Counted from the first letter of the stretch, positions 25,289-33,851 are shown. The stretch is 64,000 nt of DNA from Microbacterium maritypicum MF109 (GCF_000455825.1 NZ_ATAO01000101.1:62001-126000); one strand, 5' to 3'. The notes: generated by a model from the sequence alone, not told the origin. A program made the numbers and translations.

Positions 25289-25660
25289 ATGTCCTCGGAT
25301 CCCGCTCCCGTCCCCGGCGTCGACCGCCCGGTCATCACCGCTCTCGACATCGTCCGCGCCGTCGTCCTCATCGTCGCCGTGGCCTCTCTCGCCCTCTGGG
25401 GCTTCGCGAGCTGGGACCTTCCCTGGAACGTCGTCATCGGCGTCGGGGCCCCCGTCGTCGTGATCCTGATCTGGGCGCTGTTCCTGTCGCCGCGTCCGGT
25501 CCTGCGCGTGCACCCTTTCCTCCGCGCCGCCGTCGAGTTGCTGATCTACGTCGGAGTCACCATCGCCTGGTGGTCGATGGGCCAGGCGCTCATCGGCACG
25601 GCCTTCGCCCTCGTCGCGGTGGTCGCCGGTGTGCTCAGCGGCCGACGCGCGCTGTCCTGA
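25289..25660 (+). CDS. YrdB/DUF2568-like small membrane protein
   Basis: This 123-residue protein has four hydrophobic segments (about 22-42, 47-65, 77-96, 100-118). LSPRPVLRVHPFLRAAVELLIY resembles the DUF2568 (YrdB) family of unknown function. It begins six bases after a -10 box that overlaps the previous stop codon, so it is probably expressed separately from the sigma-fusion gene. No function can be given. Confidence 0.8.
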   Translation: MSSDPAPVPGVDRPVITALDIVRAVVLIVAVASLALWGFASWDLPWNVVIGVGAPVVVILIWALFLSPRPVLRVHPFLRAAVELLIYVGVTIAWWSMGQALIGTAFALVAVVAGVLSGRRALS

Positions 25661-25670
25661 GGCTTCTCTC

Positions 25671-25701
25671 GTGAGCACACCGTCGTGAGCACGCCATCGT
25701 G
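25671..25701 (+). repeat. 14-bp repeats containing three GTG codons before the oxidoreductase gene
   Basis: GTGAGCAC(A/G)CC(G/A)TC occurs at 25671 and 25685, and the third GTGAGC starts the gene at 25699. The first two GTGs open five-codon frames, each ending in a TGA that overlaps the next GTG. Confidence 0.8.
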
Positions 25702-27063
25702 AGCGCCCTCTCCCTCCTGCAGGAATCCCTCGGAGCGCTCGTCGACACCGACGACGCCTCGCTCGAACAAGCCAGGGCCGACCGCTCCGGTCATGCCGCA
25801 GTGGGCCGCCCACTCGCCGTCGTCCACGCGGAGCGGATCGAGCATGTGCAGCAGACCATGCGCATCGCCACCGCCACCCGCACTCCGGTCGTGATCCGCG
25901 GCGCCGGAACCGGGCTGGCGGGCGCCGCGAACGCAGGAACCGGCGAGATCGTGCTGTCGCTGCGCCGGATGACAGCGATCAACGAGATCCGTCCCGATGA
26001 TCTGCTCGCCGTGGTCGAGCCCGGAATCCTGAACGCCGACCTCAACGCCGCACTCTCCGAGCACGGGCTGTGGTGGGCGCCCGACCCCGCCAGTCGCGAC
26101 ATCTCGACCGTCGGCGGCAACATCGCCACGGGCGCCGGCGGTCTGCTCTGCGCCAAGTACGGCGTCGTGCGCGACGCGGTACTCGGGGTCGACGTGGTGC
26201 TCGCGGACGGGCGGCTGATGCACCTCGGGCACCGCAGCGTCAAAGGCGTCACTGGACTGGATCTCACCGCACTGATGGTCGGCTCGGAAGGAACGCTCGG
26301 AGTCGTCGTCGGGGCCACCCTGAAGCTGCGCCGTCTCGTCCCCGGCGAGATCTGCACCGTCACAGCGACCTTCCCCGGCGTACGCACCGCGGCCGCCGCC
26401 TCCGCTGCCGTCACCGCTGCCGGCGTCCAGCCGGCGATCATGGAGCTGATGGACGCCGCGAGCCTCTCCGCCGTGCATGCTCTCCTCGCGCTCGCTGTTC
26501 CCCCGGAGGGCGCGGCCCAGCTGACCATCCAGACGGACGGCCCGGCGGCTGCCGCCGAAGCGGACACGATCGCCGCGATCCTGCGCGATCACGAGGGGGC
26601 GGTGATCGTCTCCCATGACCGCGACGAGGGCGAGCGCCTCCTCGCCGTCCGACGGTCTATGCACACAGCGATGGCATCGCTGGGCACGACGCTGATCGAA
26701 GACGTCTCGGTACCGCGCAGCGCCATGCCGGCGATGTTCGACGCGATCGCGCGCATCGAGCGCGAGTACGGCATCGTGATCCCGACGGTCGCCCATGCCG
26801 GCGACGGCAACCTGCACCCGAACTTCATCTTCGAGGGGACGGAGACGCCGCCGCACGTGTGGGCGGCAGCAGACGAGCTCTTCCGCGCCGCCATCCGTCT
26901 CGGCGGCACCCTGACAGGCGAGCACGGCATCGGAGTCCTGAAACGGCGCTGGCTCGCCGAGGAGTTGGGTGACGACCAATGGCAGCTCCAACGTCAGATC
27001 GCCGCCGTGTTCGATCCGCTCGGCATCCTCAACCCCGGAAAGGTGTTCGCCTCCGATGCCTGA
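25699..27063 (+). CDS. FAD-binding oxidoreductase, GlcD/D-lactate dehydrogenase type
   Basis: This 454-residue flavoenzyme of the FAD_binding_4 plus FAD-oxidase C-terminal class is typical of D-2-hydroxyacid dehydrogenases such as GlcD. The PCMH-type FAD domain shows VVIRGAGTGLAGAAN, DISTVGGNIATGAGG and VKGVTGLDLTALMVGSEGTLG. The C-terminal part carries the metal-site HAGDGNLHPNF and the closing GEHGIGVLKR. The start is the third of three repeated GTG codons, the only one that opens the long frame. It overlaps the NUDIX gene by eight bases. The substrate is probably D-lactate, glycolate or 2-hydroxyglutarate. Confidence 0.9.
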   Translation: MSALSLLQESLGALVDTDDASLEQARADRSGHAAVGRPLAVVHAERIEHVQQTMRIATATRTPVVIRGAGTGLAGAANAGTGEIVLSLRRMTAINEIRPDDLLAVVEPGILNADLNAALSEHGLWWAPDPASRDISTVGGNIATGAGGLLCAKYGVVRDAVLGVDVVLADGRLMHLGHRSVKGVTGLDLTALMVGSEGTLGVVVGATLKLRRLVPGEICTVTATFPGVRTAAAASAAVTAAGVQPAIMELMDAASLSAVHALLALAVPPEGAAQLTIQTDGPAAAAEADTIAAILRDHEGAVIVSHDRDEGERLLAVRRSMHTAMASLGTTLIEDVSVPRSAMPAMFDAIARIEREYGIVIPTVAHAGDGNLHPNFIFEGTETPPHVWAAADELFRAAIRLGGTLTGEHGIGVLKRRWLAEELGDDQWQLQRQIAAVFDPLGILNPGKVFASDA

Positions 27064-27463
27064 CATCCATGTGAGCGCGGCGGTGATCGTCGATGAGTCC
27101 GGACGCGTGCTGGTCGTCCGCAAGCAGGGCACGACCATGTTCATGCAGCCGGGCGGCAAGCCCGAGGCTGGCGAGTCCGCCGCGCAGACGCTGATCCGCG
27201 AGCTCGACGAGGAACTCGGGCTGGTCCTCGACGAAGCCGACCTCGAGCCTCTCGGCACGTTCGTCTCCGCGGCAGCGAACGAACCGGGGCACCGGGTCGT
27301 CGCAGAGGCTTTCGCGACCTCCGTCGACCCCGGGGCGGTGAGTGTTCAGGCAGAGCTCGCCGAGCTGCGGTGGATCACCCCGGCCGACGTCGCCACGCTT
27401 CCGCTGGCGCCGCTGAGCGTCGAGCACCTGCTCCCGATCGCCTGGCCAGCGCCGGCGAGCTGA
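27056..27463 (+). CDS. NUDIX hydrolase
   Basis: This 135-residue NUDIX enzyme cleaves nucleoside diphosphate linkages. The Nudix box is complete: GGKPEAGESAAQTLIREL followed by DEELGL. The fold and the family's ~130-residue length fit MutT-like housecleaning or NADH/ADP-ribose enzymes, but the substrate cannot be told. The ATG lies inside the end of the oxidoreductase gene, so the two are cotranscribed. Confidence 0.93.
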   Translation: MPDIHVSAAVIVDESGRVLVVRKQGTTMFMQPGGKPEAGESAAQTLIRELDEELGLVLDEADLEPLGTFVSAAANEPGHRVVAEAFATSVDPGAVSVQAELAELRWITPADVATLPLAPLSVEHLLPIAWPAPAS

Positions 27464-27475
27464 GCGCGCCGGCGC
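27449..27475. terminator. GC-rich hairpin between convergent NUDIX and nagB genes
   Basis: GCGCCGGCG (27449-27457) pairs with CGCCGGCGC (27467-27475) across a nine-base loop. It overlaps the last NUDIX codons. Confidence 0.55.
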
Positions 27476-27491
27476 GGCGCTAGGGCAGGCC

Positions 27492-28271
27492 TCAGATGCC
27501 CTGCCAGGCGGGCTTGTTGGCGAACGTGTAGCGGTAGTAGTCGGCGAGTGCGAGGCGCGACGCCGCGGCTTCGTCGACCACGATCGTGGCGTGCGGGTGC
27601 AGCTGGATCGCGGAACCGGGCAGGAGAGCCGTGAGCGGTCCCTCGACCGCTCCGGCGACGGCCTCGGCCTTACCCTCACCGAAGGCGAGCAGCACGAGGT
27701 GACGCGCCCTCAGGATCGTTCCGAGCCCCTGCGTGATGCAGTGCATGGGAACGTCGTCGATCGAGTCGAAGAAGCGGGCGTTGTCTTCGCGCGTCTGCTC
27801 CGTGAGCGTCTTCACGCGAGTGCGGGACGCGAACGACGATCCGGGCTCGTTGAAGCCGATGTGTCCGTCCGTGCCGATGCCGAGGATCTGCAGGTCGACG
27901 CCCCCGGCGGCATCGATGGCCGCCTCGTAGTCATCGCCCGCGTGCTGGATCGTCGCCTGCGCACCGTTGGGGACATGGATGCGCTGCGGGTCGAGGCCGA
28001 GCGGCTCGACGACCTCACGGGTGATGACGGAGCGGTAGCTCTCCGGGTGCGCGGGGTCGATCCCGACGTACTCGTCGAGGGCGAAGCCGCGCACCTGCGA
28101 GACGTCGTGACCCGCGAGCTGCGTGCGCAGCGCCTGGTACACCGGCAGCGGTGTCGATCCGGTGGCGAGGCCGAGGACCGCATCCGCACGACGCGCGATC
28201 AGCTCCACGATCTCGGTGGCGACCAACGCACCGGCAGCCTCGGCATTCTCGACGATGACGACCTCAGCCAT
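27492..28271 (-). CDS. nagB: Glucosamine-6-phosphate deaminase
   Basis: NagB (259 residues) converts glucosamine-6-phosphate to fructose-6-phosphate and ammonia. Family signatures are LGLATGSTPLPVYQAL, FALDEYVGI with the catalytic Asp, and GIGTDGHIGFNEPG with the ring-opening His. The start at 28271 follows AAGGAGA and overlaps the ROK kinase stop by eight bases. It is the last gene of the kinase-deaminase pair and completes the amino-sugar route begun by NagA at 21-22.5 kb. Confidence 0.96.
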   Translation of the reverse strand: MAEVVIVENAEAAGALVATEIVELIARRADAVLGLATGSTPLPVYQALRTQLAGHDVSQVRGFALDEYVGIDPAHPESYRSVITREVVEPLGLDPQRIHVPNGAQATIQHAGDDYEAAIDAAGGVDLQILGIGTDGHIGFNEPGSSFASRTRVKTLTEQTREDNARFFDSIDDVPMHCITQGLGTILRARHLVLLAFGEGKAEAVAGAVEGPLTALLPGSAIQLHPHATIVVDEAAASRLALADYYRYTFANKPAWQGI

Positions 28272-29229
28272 GGGGAACGATCTCCTTCTCGGTGATGGAA
28301 GCGCCGACGAGTGCGGCGCCGAATGCGGCGGCGGGAGAACCCGCGGGGAGCAGTTCGATTCTCTCATCCAGGCGGAGCGACCGCATGAACGGTGACGCCT
28401 CGGCGCCCGCGTGCAGGGCGGCGCGGATGCCGTTCTCGAGCCGGTCTCCGAGAGCGGTGAGTCCTCCCCCGATGACCACCGTCTCGACGTCGGCGGAGAG
28501 CACGAGAACCCGCACGGCGGCTGCGGCTCCGTGGTAGAGGTCGTCGCGAAGGGAGAGTGCCAGCGGATCGCCGGCGTCCGCCGCGTCGAAGATGTCCCGG
28601 ATCGGCAGCGCACCGGGGCGACCCCACGCCTTGGCCAGCGCGCCCCCACCGCAGAAGGTCTCGACGCAGCCGTGCTGTCCGCAGCCGCACAGTCGTCCAC
28701 GCGGATCGACCGAGAGGTGACCGACCTCGCCGGCCGTTCCCCGCGCGCCGCGCCAGATGCGCCCGTCGATCACGATTCCGGCGGCGACGCCCGTTCCGAG
28801 GTTCAGGTAGGCCATGGACCCGGCGACTCCGCTCAGCACCGCGGCTCCGAGCGCCGCGGCCTTCACGTCGTTCTCCACCCGGAAGGGGACACCGAGTGCA
28901 CGCTCGGCCGTGGCAGCGAGGTCCAGGGACTCCACCCCGAGGTTGACGGCGTGATCCACGCGGCCGGCCTCGGCGTCGACGAGTCCGGGGATCCCGATCC
29001 CCACGGATCCGACGTCGTCGAGGGCGAATCCGCTCTCGACGGCGAGGGCGGTGACCGCCGCGACGATGCTCTCGACGACGGCGTCGTCACCCCAGCCGGT
29101 CGGTCGGCGCAGTCTCCCCCGGATGTCTCCGGACGGATCGACGGCGACCGCGTCGATCTTCGTACCGCCGACGTCCAGGCCCACTCGAATGGGCCGACCG
29201 GAGCGGTCGGCACTGCCGGCACCCATCAT
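28264..29229 (-). CDS. ROK-family sugar kinase (probable N-acetylglucosamine or glucose kinase)
   Basis: This 321-residue ROK kinase has the ATP motif LDVGGTKIDAVAVD, the catalytic Asp in VENDVKAAALG and the zinc motif CGCGQHGCVE. Lying directly upstream of nagB and next to a ROK repressor, it probably phosphorylates N-acetylglucosamine or N-acetylmannosamine; glucokinase activity is the alternative. Two ATGs in a row (29229, 29226) make the exact start uncertain by one codon; GGGAGC lies upstream. Confidence 0.9.
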   Translation of the reverse strand: MMGAGSADRSGRPIRVGLDVGGTKIDAVAVDPSGDIRGRLRRPTGWGDDAVVESIVAAVTALAVESGFALDDVGSVGIGIPGLVDAEAGRVDHAVNLGVESLDLAATAERALGVPFRVENDVKAAALGAAVLSGVAGSMAYLNLGTGVAAGIVIDGRIWRGARGTAGEVGHLSVDPRGRLCGCGQHGCVETFCGGGALAKAWGRPGALPIRDIFDAADAGDPLALSLRDDLYHGAAAAVRVLVLSADVETVVIGGGLTALGDRLENGIRAALHAGAEASPFMRSLRLDERIELLPAGSPAAAFGAALVGASITEKEIVPHG

Positions 29230-29272
29230 CGGATGCTGCTCCCTGCCGTGACGGTGATGGTGGCGTCGACGA

Positions 29273-30460
29273 TCACGACACTCCCAGCTGTCCGGAGAGC
29301 ACCATGACGGCGGCTCCTCGCAGGACGATGTCCTCCTGGTGCGTCAGCCGCACCACGACATCCTCGAAGACGCCCTCGAGGGTCCGCGCGTGCAGCGTCT
29401 CGATGGCGGCGTCGATCAGGATGCCGTCGAGCAGCTCGGCCGGTCCGGAGAGCACGACCTCGGAGAGATCGAGCGCCGCGACGATCGGGGCGACCGCGAT
29501 GGCCATCCGCGTTCCGGCATCACGGAGGATCTCGTCTCGCGCATCGGGGTCCGCAGCGATCGCCGCGCCGAGGCGGCTCACGCTGAGCCACGCTTCGAGA
29601 CAGCCGTCCTTGCCGCACGCGCAGCGCGGTCCGCCGTCGGTTCCGACCACGACGTGACCGATCTCCCCTGCGGCGAAGCGGCTGCCGAGCAGAGGCTGGC
29701 TGCCGGTGATGAGACCGGCGCCGACGCCCTTGCCGATCTTGATCAGCATGAAGTCGGCCTTGGCGTCACCGAAGGTGTACTCCGCGAGCACCGCTGCGTT
29801 GGCGTCGTTTCGGGCGAGGACGGGAAGGTCGAGGTCGACGCCGAGCTTCGCCTCGAGCGGGAAGTTCGTCCAGCCGAGGTTGGGCGAGCTGAGGACGAGG
29901 CCATCGGGACGCACCACACCGGGCGTGCCGATTCCCACACCCAGCAGAGGCTGGGTCGATGCGGCGACGAGGGCGTCCGCCAGCTCACGCAGTGCCGCAT
30001 AGGCCGCCTCGCCGTCGGGCGATGCGGGGCGGGCCACCTCGCGCCGCTCGAGCACATCTCCGTCGAGACTCAGCACCGCACCGGTGAAGGCGTCCGGTCC
30101 GGAGAGGTCGAGACCGACGATCTGATGCCCGAAGCGGTCGATGTCGATGAGGATCGGCGGCTTGCCGGGGCCGACGGCCTCACGGACGCCCATCTCGATC
30201 ACGATGCCGTCGGCGATGAACTCTGCGACCAGGTCGGAGATGGTGACCCGGGTGAGTCCGGTCTCCCGGGAGAGGTCGGCACGACTCATCGCGCCGGCGT
30301 GGTAGAGCGTCTGCAGCACGAGGGCGCGGTTGTGCCCTCGTGCGTGCTCGGGCAGCACCTTGGATCGTGAGCGCAGGTGGCGCCCGGGGCCGAAGGCGTG
30401 CGCATTCGCACCGACGTACTCTGACGGCGATGCGGAACGCTGTTCATCCGAAACGGACAT
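29273..30460 (-). CDS. ROK-family transcriptional repressor (NagC/XylR type)
   Basis: This 395-residue regulator has an N-terminal winged helix-turn-helix (about residues 42-95, AMSRADLSRETGLTRVTISDLV). A ROK sugar-binding domain follows, with its zinc motif CACGKDGCLE. It should be released by an amino sugar or its phosphate. Its promoter carries a 25-bp palindrome overlapping the -10 box, which indicates autorepression. Its neighbours on both sides are amino-sugar genes, the obvious regulon. Confidence 0.93.
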   Translation of the reverse strand: MSVSDEQRSASPSEYVGANAHAFGPGRHLRSRSKVLPEHARGHNRALVLQTLYHAGAMSRADLSRETGLTRVTISDLVAEFIADGIVIEMGVREAVGPGKPPILIDIDRFGHQIVGLDLSGPDAFTGAVLSLDGDVLERREVARPASPDGEAAYAALRELADALVAASTQPLLGVGIGTPGVVRPDGLVLSSPNLGWTNFPLEAKLGVDLDLPVLARNDANAAVLAEYTFGDAKADFMLIKIGKGVGAGLITGSQPLLGSRFAAGEIGHVVVGTDGGPRCACGKDGCLEAWLSVSRLGAAIAADPDARDEILRDAGTRMAIAVAPIVAALDLSEVVLSGPAELLDGILIDAAIETLHARTLEGVFEDVVVRLTHQEDIVLRGAAVMVLSGQLGVS

Positions 30461-30461
30461 G

Positions 30462-30486
30462 TTTGTTAGTAGACCTTACGAACAAA
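30462..30486. promoter_or_regulatory. ROK operator overlapping the repressor promoter
   Basis: TTTGTTAGTA-N5-TACGAACAAA is a 10-bp inverted repeat with one mismatch and an AT-rich ROK-type character. On the minus strand it covers the -10 box TCTACT (30468-30473). Confidence 0.75.
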
Positions 30487-30496
30487 ATTTGCGCAA
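30468..30496 (-). promoter_or_regulatory. Promoter of the ROK repressor gene
   Basis: TTGCGC (30491-30496) and TCTACT (30468-30473) are separated by 17 bp. The ATG follows seven bases after the -10 box. Confidence 0.6.
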
Positions 30497-30539
30497 CCTC
30501 TACCCGCGGACGCGCGAGCAGGGTTACCGAAACGTTACA

Positions 30540-33500
30540 TTACTTTCGATCGTCTTCGGCGACCGTGTTCGAGCGCTCGAGGAGACGCTCCACCAGGCCC
30601 GCGACGATCTGCTCCCGTGCCTCGATCGTGAGCGGCTTCCCCGGCACGCCGGGACGGCGCTGAGCGGGTTGCGGACCGTCAAGGGGACGATACCGCACCC
30701 CGGCGGCGGCGAGCCGGCGCAGATGGGTCGGCAGGCGGCGTCCGAAGCCGGCATACGGTGCGGCGTCGCCTCCTTCCCAGAGTCTCTCGGCGATCGCCGA
30801 GAGACGCGGGAACACCGCGAAGTCGACGCGATCCGCTGTCGGCAGATGCTCGCTCCACACGTTCGCCTGTCCCCCCACTGCGCCATCCACGACGCGCAGC
30901 GTGTAGGCGCGCTCGATCGTGAGCGGCGGACCGACCCTGATCGGCTCCTCCTCGGACTCCGACTGCGGGTAGTCGAGATAGACCTCGAGGTCGGGGCACG
31001 CCACGACCTCGATACCGAGACGCAGCGCCTCGCGCATCGCCGCCGGGCCGCGCCAGGCGAGGATGCGCACCCCCTCGGGGACATCCCCTTCGAGAACCTC
31101 GTCCCAGGCAAGCGCGGTGCGCCCCCGGGAACGCACGTGCGCCACGAAGTGCGCGGTGAACCACGGCTGCACGTCATGCGGCGTGGCGATGCCGAGCTCA
31201 CGCATCCGCGCGCCGGCCGCTGCGCTCTGCGCCCACTCGGTGACCGGCACCTCGTCGCCGCCGATCCCGATCCACTCCGAATCGAAGGCATCGCACAGCG
31301 CATCGATCGCCGCACGTCCGAAGGCCAGAGCGGCATCCGTGGGCGCCAGGGTGCGCGGGTTCACCCCGAAGCGCTCCCAGGCGGAGGGCGCCGGCTCCCC
31401 GACGTCGAGGTTGCCGAGCTCGGGGTACGCGGCGAGGCCCGCCTGGATGTGCCCCGGCAGTTCCACCTCCGGCACGAGGGTCACGAATCGCTCGCGAGCG
31501 TAAGCGACCAGATCGTGCAGTTCCGCCGTCGTATAGAACCCCTCGTGCACACCGGGGACGACGGTCGACGACGGACCGTGTCCCAGCTGTGTCGCCTCCC
31601 GCCGCCCGCCCACCTCGGTGAGCCGGGGGAAGCCGGGCACCTCGAAACGCCAACCCTGGTCGTCGGTGAGGTGCAGATGCAGGACATTCAGGTGATGGTC
31701 GGCGAGAAGGTCGATGAACCGGCGGACCTCCTCGACGCTCCGGAAGTGCCGGGCGACGTCGAGCATGGCTCCGCGCCAGCTGTACGCGGGCGCCCCTTGC
31801 CAGACCCCCGCGGGGATCAGCGCCGTCGTGGCATCCGAGTCCCGGAGCTGTCGCAGTGTGGTCGCGCCCCGGAACACGCCCACGGGACTCGCGCCCCTGA
31901 CCTCGATCCCGGACGCGCTCACGGTCACCCGGAAGGCCTCGTCGCCGATGCGGCCGGCGACGGCGGCATCCGCGCCGAGGGACTCGTCGATCACCAGACG
32001 GATCGGCGAGAGTTCGCCGTCGCCTCCCTCGCCGCCCAGGCGCGCCACGGATGCGCGGAGATCAGAAGCGGTGAGATCAGAAGCGGTGATACCGGAAGCG
32101 GTGATACCGGAAGCGGTGCGGATCGGCGTCCGTTCCGTCCACAGGAATCCCGGGGCGGCCGGATCGATACGCGCATCGACGCGCGGCACCGTTGCACGGT
32201 GCGGCGGCGGCGGCATCCGCAGCGCGCGGCCGGGAGTGAGTCCGGTGACGTCACCGGCCGACACCACCGGTACGCCGTCGACCAGTACCTCGACGATGCC
32301 CTGCGGGGCGGCGAAAGGCGCCTCGAAGGTCGCTCCCGCCGCGATGGTCTCCGGATCGAACAGCACCAGATCCGCGGTCGCACCCTGCGTGACGATGCCA
32401 CGGGGTGCATCGCCGCGATCGAGCCCCAGACGCCTGGCCGGAGTTCCGGAGAGGTGACGGACGGCTTCCTCCCAGGTGAGGATGCCGAGTTCGCGCACGT
32501 AGTGCCCGAGGTATCGCGGGAATGTGCCGCGCCCGCGCGGGTGCGGCCGGGCGCCGATCAGGATCCCGTCGCTTCCGCCCGCGTGCCGCGGATGCCGCAT
32601 GATCGCGCGGACGTTCTCCTCGTCGCCGATGTGCATCAGGATCCCGGTGGCCCCGGCATCATCGATGATCGTGTCGAGCACCACATCGACGGCGCGGCGG
32701 CCGGTCGTGGTGGAGATCTCGGCGATGGTGCGTCCGACGAGATCGGCCAGGGCCGGATCGGCGGTGCCGGAGATCTGGATCTGCGTCCAATCGGCCTTCT
32801 CACCGTGGAAGCCGTCGCAGCCGACCTCCTCGAGCTCCACGCGCACGGCCTCTCGGCCGGCACTGTCGAGCCCGGCGATGGCACCGAGCAGATCGCCGGT
32901 GGCTGCGAGCCTGCTGGGCAGCAGTGCGGAGAGGGTGGTGGCGCCGGGAAGATAGGGATACGTGTCGAGCGTGACGTCCACGCCATCCGCGATCGCCTCG
33001 TCGACCAGAGTCAGCAGGTCACGCGCGCGCCCCCGGTTCGGAGCGAAGTTCATGGTGGCATGGGTCAGATGCACGGGGCATCCGGTGCGACGGCCGATGT
33101 CGAGCGCCTCGCGGTACGCCTCGAGCGCCCCTCCCCCGTAGCTCCGGGTGTGCGGCGCCCAGTAGCCGCCGCGTTCGGCGACGACGCGGCACAGCGCCTC
33201 GAGCTCGGCCGTGTCGGCGTACATCCCCGGCGTGTAGGTGAGTCCGCTCGACATCCCGAACGCTCCCGCATCCAGCGCTTCGCCCAGGAGGTCGGCCATG
33301 GCGGACACCTCGGCCGACGTCGCCGGACGGTTCTCATGACCGACGACCATCATCCGCAGGTTCCCCTGCGGTACGAGGACAGCGGCGTTCGCGACCGCTG
33401 CGGCGTCGATCGCCACGAGCAGATCGTCCATCGTCCGCCATGGCACCTCGGCGGGCATGCCGTTCCATCCGGCGATCTGCGCGGGGATGACCGCGGCCGC

Positions 33501-33851
33501 CGCATCGTCGAGGGGCGCGTACCCGAGCCCGTCCTGACCGAGCACCTCGGTCGTGACGCCCTGGCGGATCTTCGCGTCGTGCGCGGCACCGCTCAACACG
33601 GCGAGTTCGCTGTGCGCATGCATGTCGATGAATCCGGGGGCCAGCACGAGGCCGTCGGCTCTGATCTCCACAGCTCCGTCGGGAAGCGCGAGCACCGGCT
33701 CCGACGCCCCTTCGGGGATGATCGCCACCACCCTCTTCCCCTCCACGGCGACGTCGGCGACATACCTCGTCGCGCCCGTCCCGTCGATGACGGTGGCTCC
33801 GCGATAGACCCGCACCAGGCCGGCGGCGGCCTTCTCTGCGCTCAGAAGCAT
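30540..33851 (-). CDS. D-aminoacylase fused to GH20 beta-N-acetylhexosaminidase
   Basis: This single 1103-residue frame has two complete enzymes. Residues about 12-545 are an N-acyl-D-amino-acid deacylase amidohydrolase: HAHSE (78-82), HTRSYG (234), HLTHATM (261-267) and GGSDG (Asp428). Residues about 550-1030 are GH20, with MLDVARHF at 696 and the catalytic Asp866-Glu867 in IGIGGDE. The join is end-to-start: a typical deacylase terminus (TPGRALR) runs straight into a Met546 that could have been a GH20 start. No ribosome site precedes it. The Cys usual in the deacylase GNCG motif is Asp107 here (GQDG). No signal peptide is seen. The gene overlaps the dehydratase gene by ten bases. It probably scavenges N-acyl-D-amino-acid and GlcNAc-containing material. 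Confidence 0.85.
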   Translation of the reverse strand: MLLSAEKAAAGLVRVYRGATVIDGTGATRYVADVAVEGKRVVAIIPEGASEPVLALPDGAVEIRADGLVLAPGFIDMHAHSELAVLSGAAHDAKIRQGVTTEVLGQDGLGYAPLDDAAAAVIPAQIAGWNGMPAEVPWRTMDDLLVAIDAAAVANAAVLVPQGNLRMMVVGHENRPATSAEVSAMADLLGEALDAGAFGMSSGLTYTPGMYADTAELEALCRVVAERGGYWAPHTRSYGGGALEAYREALDIGRRTGCPVHLTHATMNFAPNRGRARDLLTLVDEAIADGVDVTLDTYPYLPGATTLSALLPSRLAATGDLLGAIAGLDSAGREAVRVELEEVGCDGFHGEKADWTQIQISGTADPALADLVGRTIAEISTTTGRRAVDVVLDTIIDDAGATGILMHIGDEENVRAIMRHPRHAGGSDGILIGARPHPRGRGTFPRYLGHYVRELGILTWEEAVRHLSGTPARRLGLDRGDAPRGIVTQGATADLVLFDPETIAAGATFEAPFAAPQGIVEVLVDGVPVVSAGDVTGLTPGRALRMPPPPHRATVPRVDARIDPAAPGFLWTERTPIRTASGITASGITASDLTASDLRASVARLGGEGGDGELSPIRLVIDESLGADAAVAGRIGDEAFRVTVSASGIEVRGASPVGVFRGATTLRQLRDSDATTALIPAGVWQGAPAYSWRGAMLDVARHFRSVEEVRRFIDLLADHHLNVLHLHLTDDQGWRFEVPGFPRLTEVGGRREATQLGHGPSSTVVPGVHEGFYTTAELHDLVAYARERFVTLVPEVELPGHIQAGLAAYPELGNLDVGEPAPSAWERFGVNPRTLAPTDAALAFGRAAIDALCDAFDSEWIGIGGDEVPVTEWAQSAAAGARMRELGIATPHDVQPWFTAHFVAHVRSRGRTALAWDEVLEGDVPEGVRILAWRGPAAMREALRLGIEVVACPDLEVYLDYPQSESEEEPIRVGPPLTIERAYTLRVVDGAVGGQANVWSEHLPTADRVDFAVFPRLSAIAERLWEGGDAAPYAGFGRRLPTHLRRLAAAGVRYRPLDGPQPAQRRPGVPGKPLTIEAREQIVAGLVERLLERSNTVAEDDRK
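32052..32111 (-). repeat. Four 15-bp repeats inside the fusion gene
   Basis: They encode SGITA, SGITA, SDLTA and SDLRA (residues 581-600), in the N-terminal part of the GH20 half. Confidence 0.9.

Noticed and set aside
19750..29272. DasR-type sites (ACTGGTCTAGACCAGT-like) upstream of the nag genes
   Set aside because: None was seen upstream of the GH20, nagA or ROK kinase genes. The ROK operator at 30462-30486 is the better-supported control site.
32048..32050. Possible internal GTG start for a separate GH20 protein
   Set aside because: There is no ribosome site. It falls after the start of the GH20 N-terminal domain and inside a repeat, so a single fused product is more likely.
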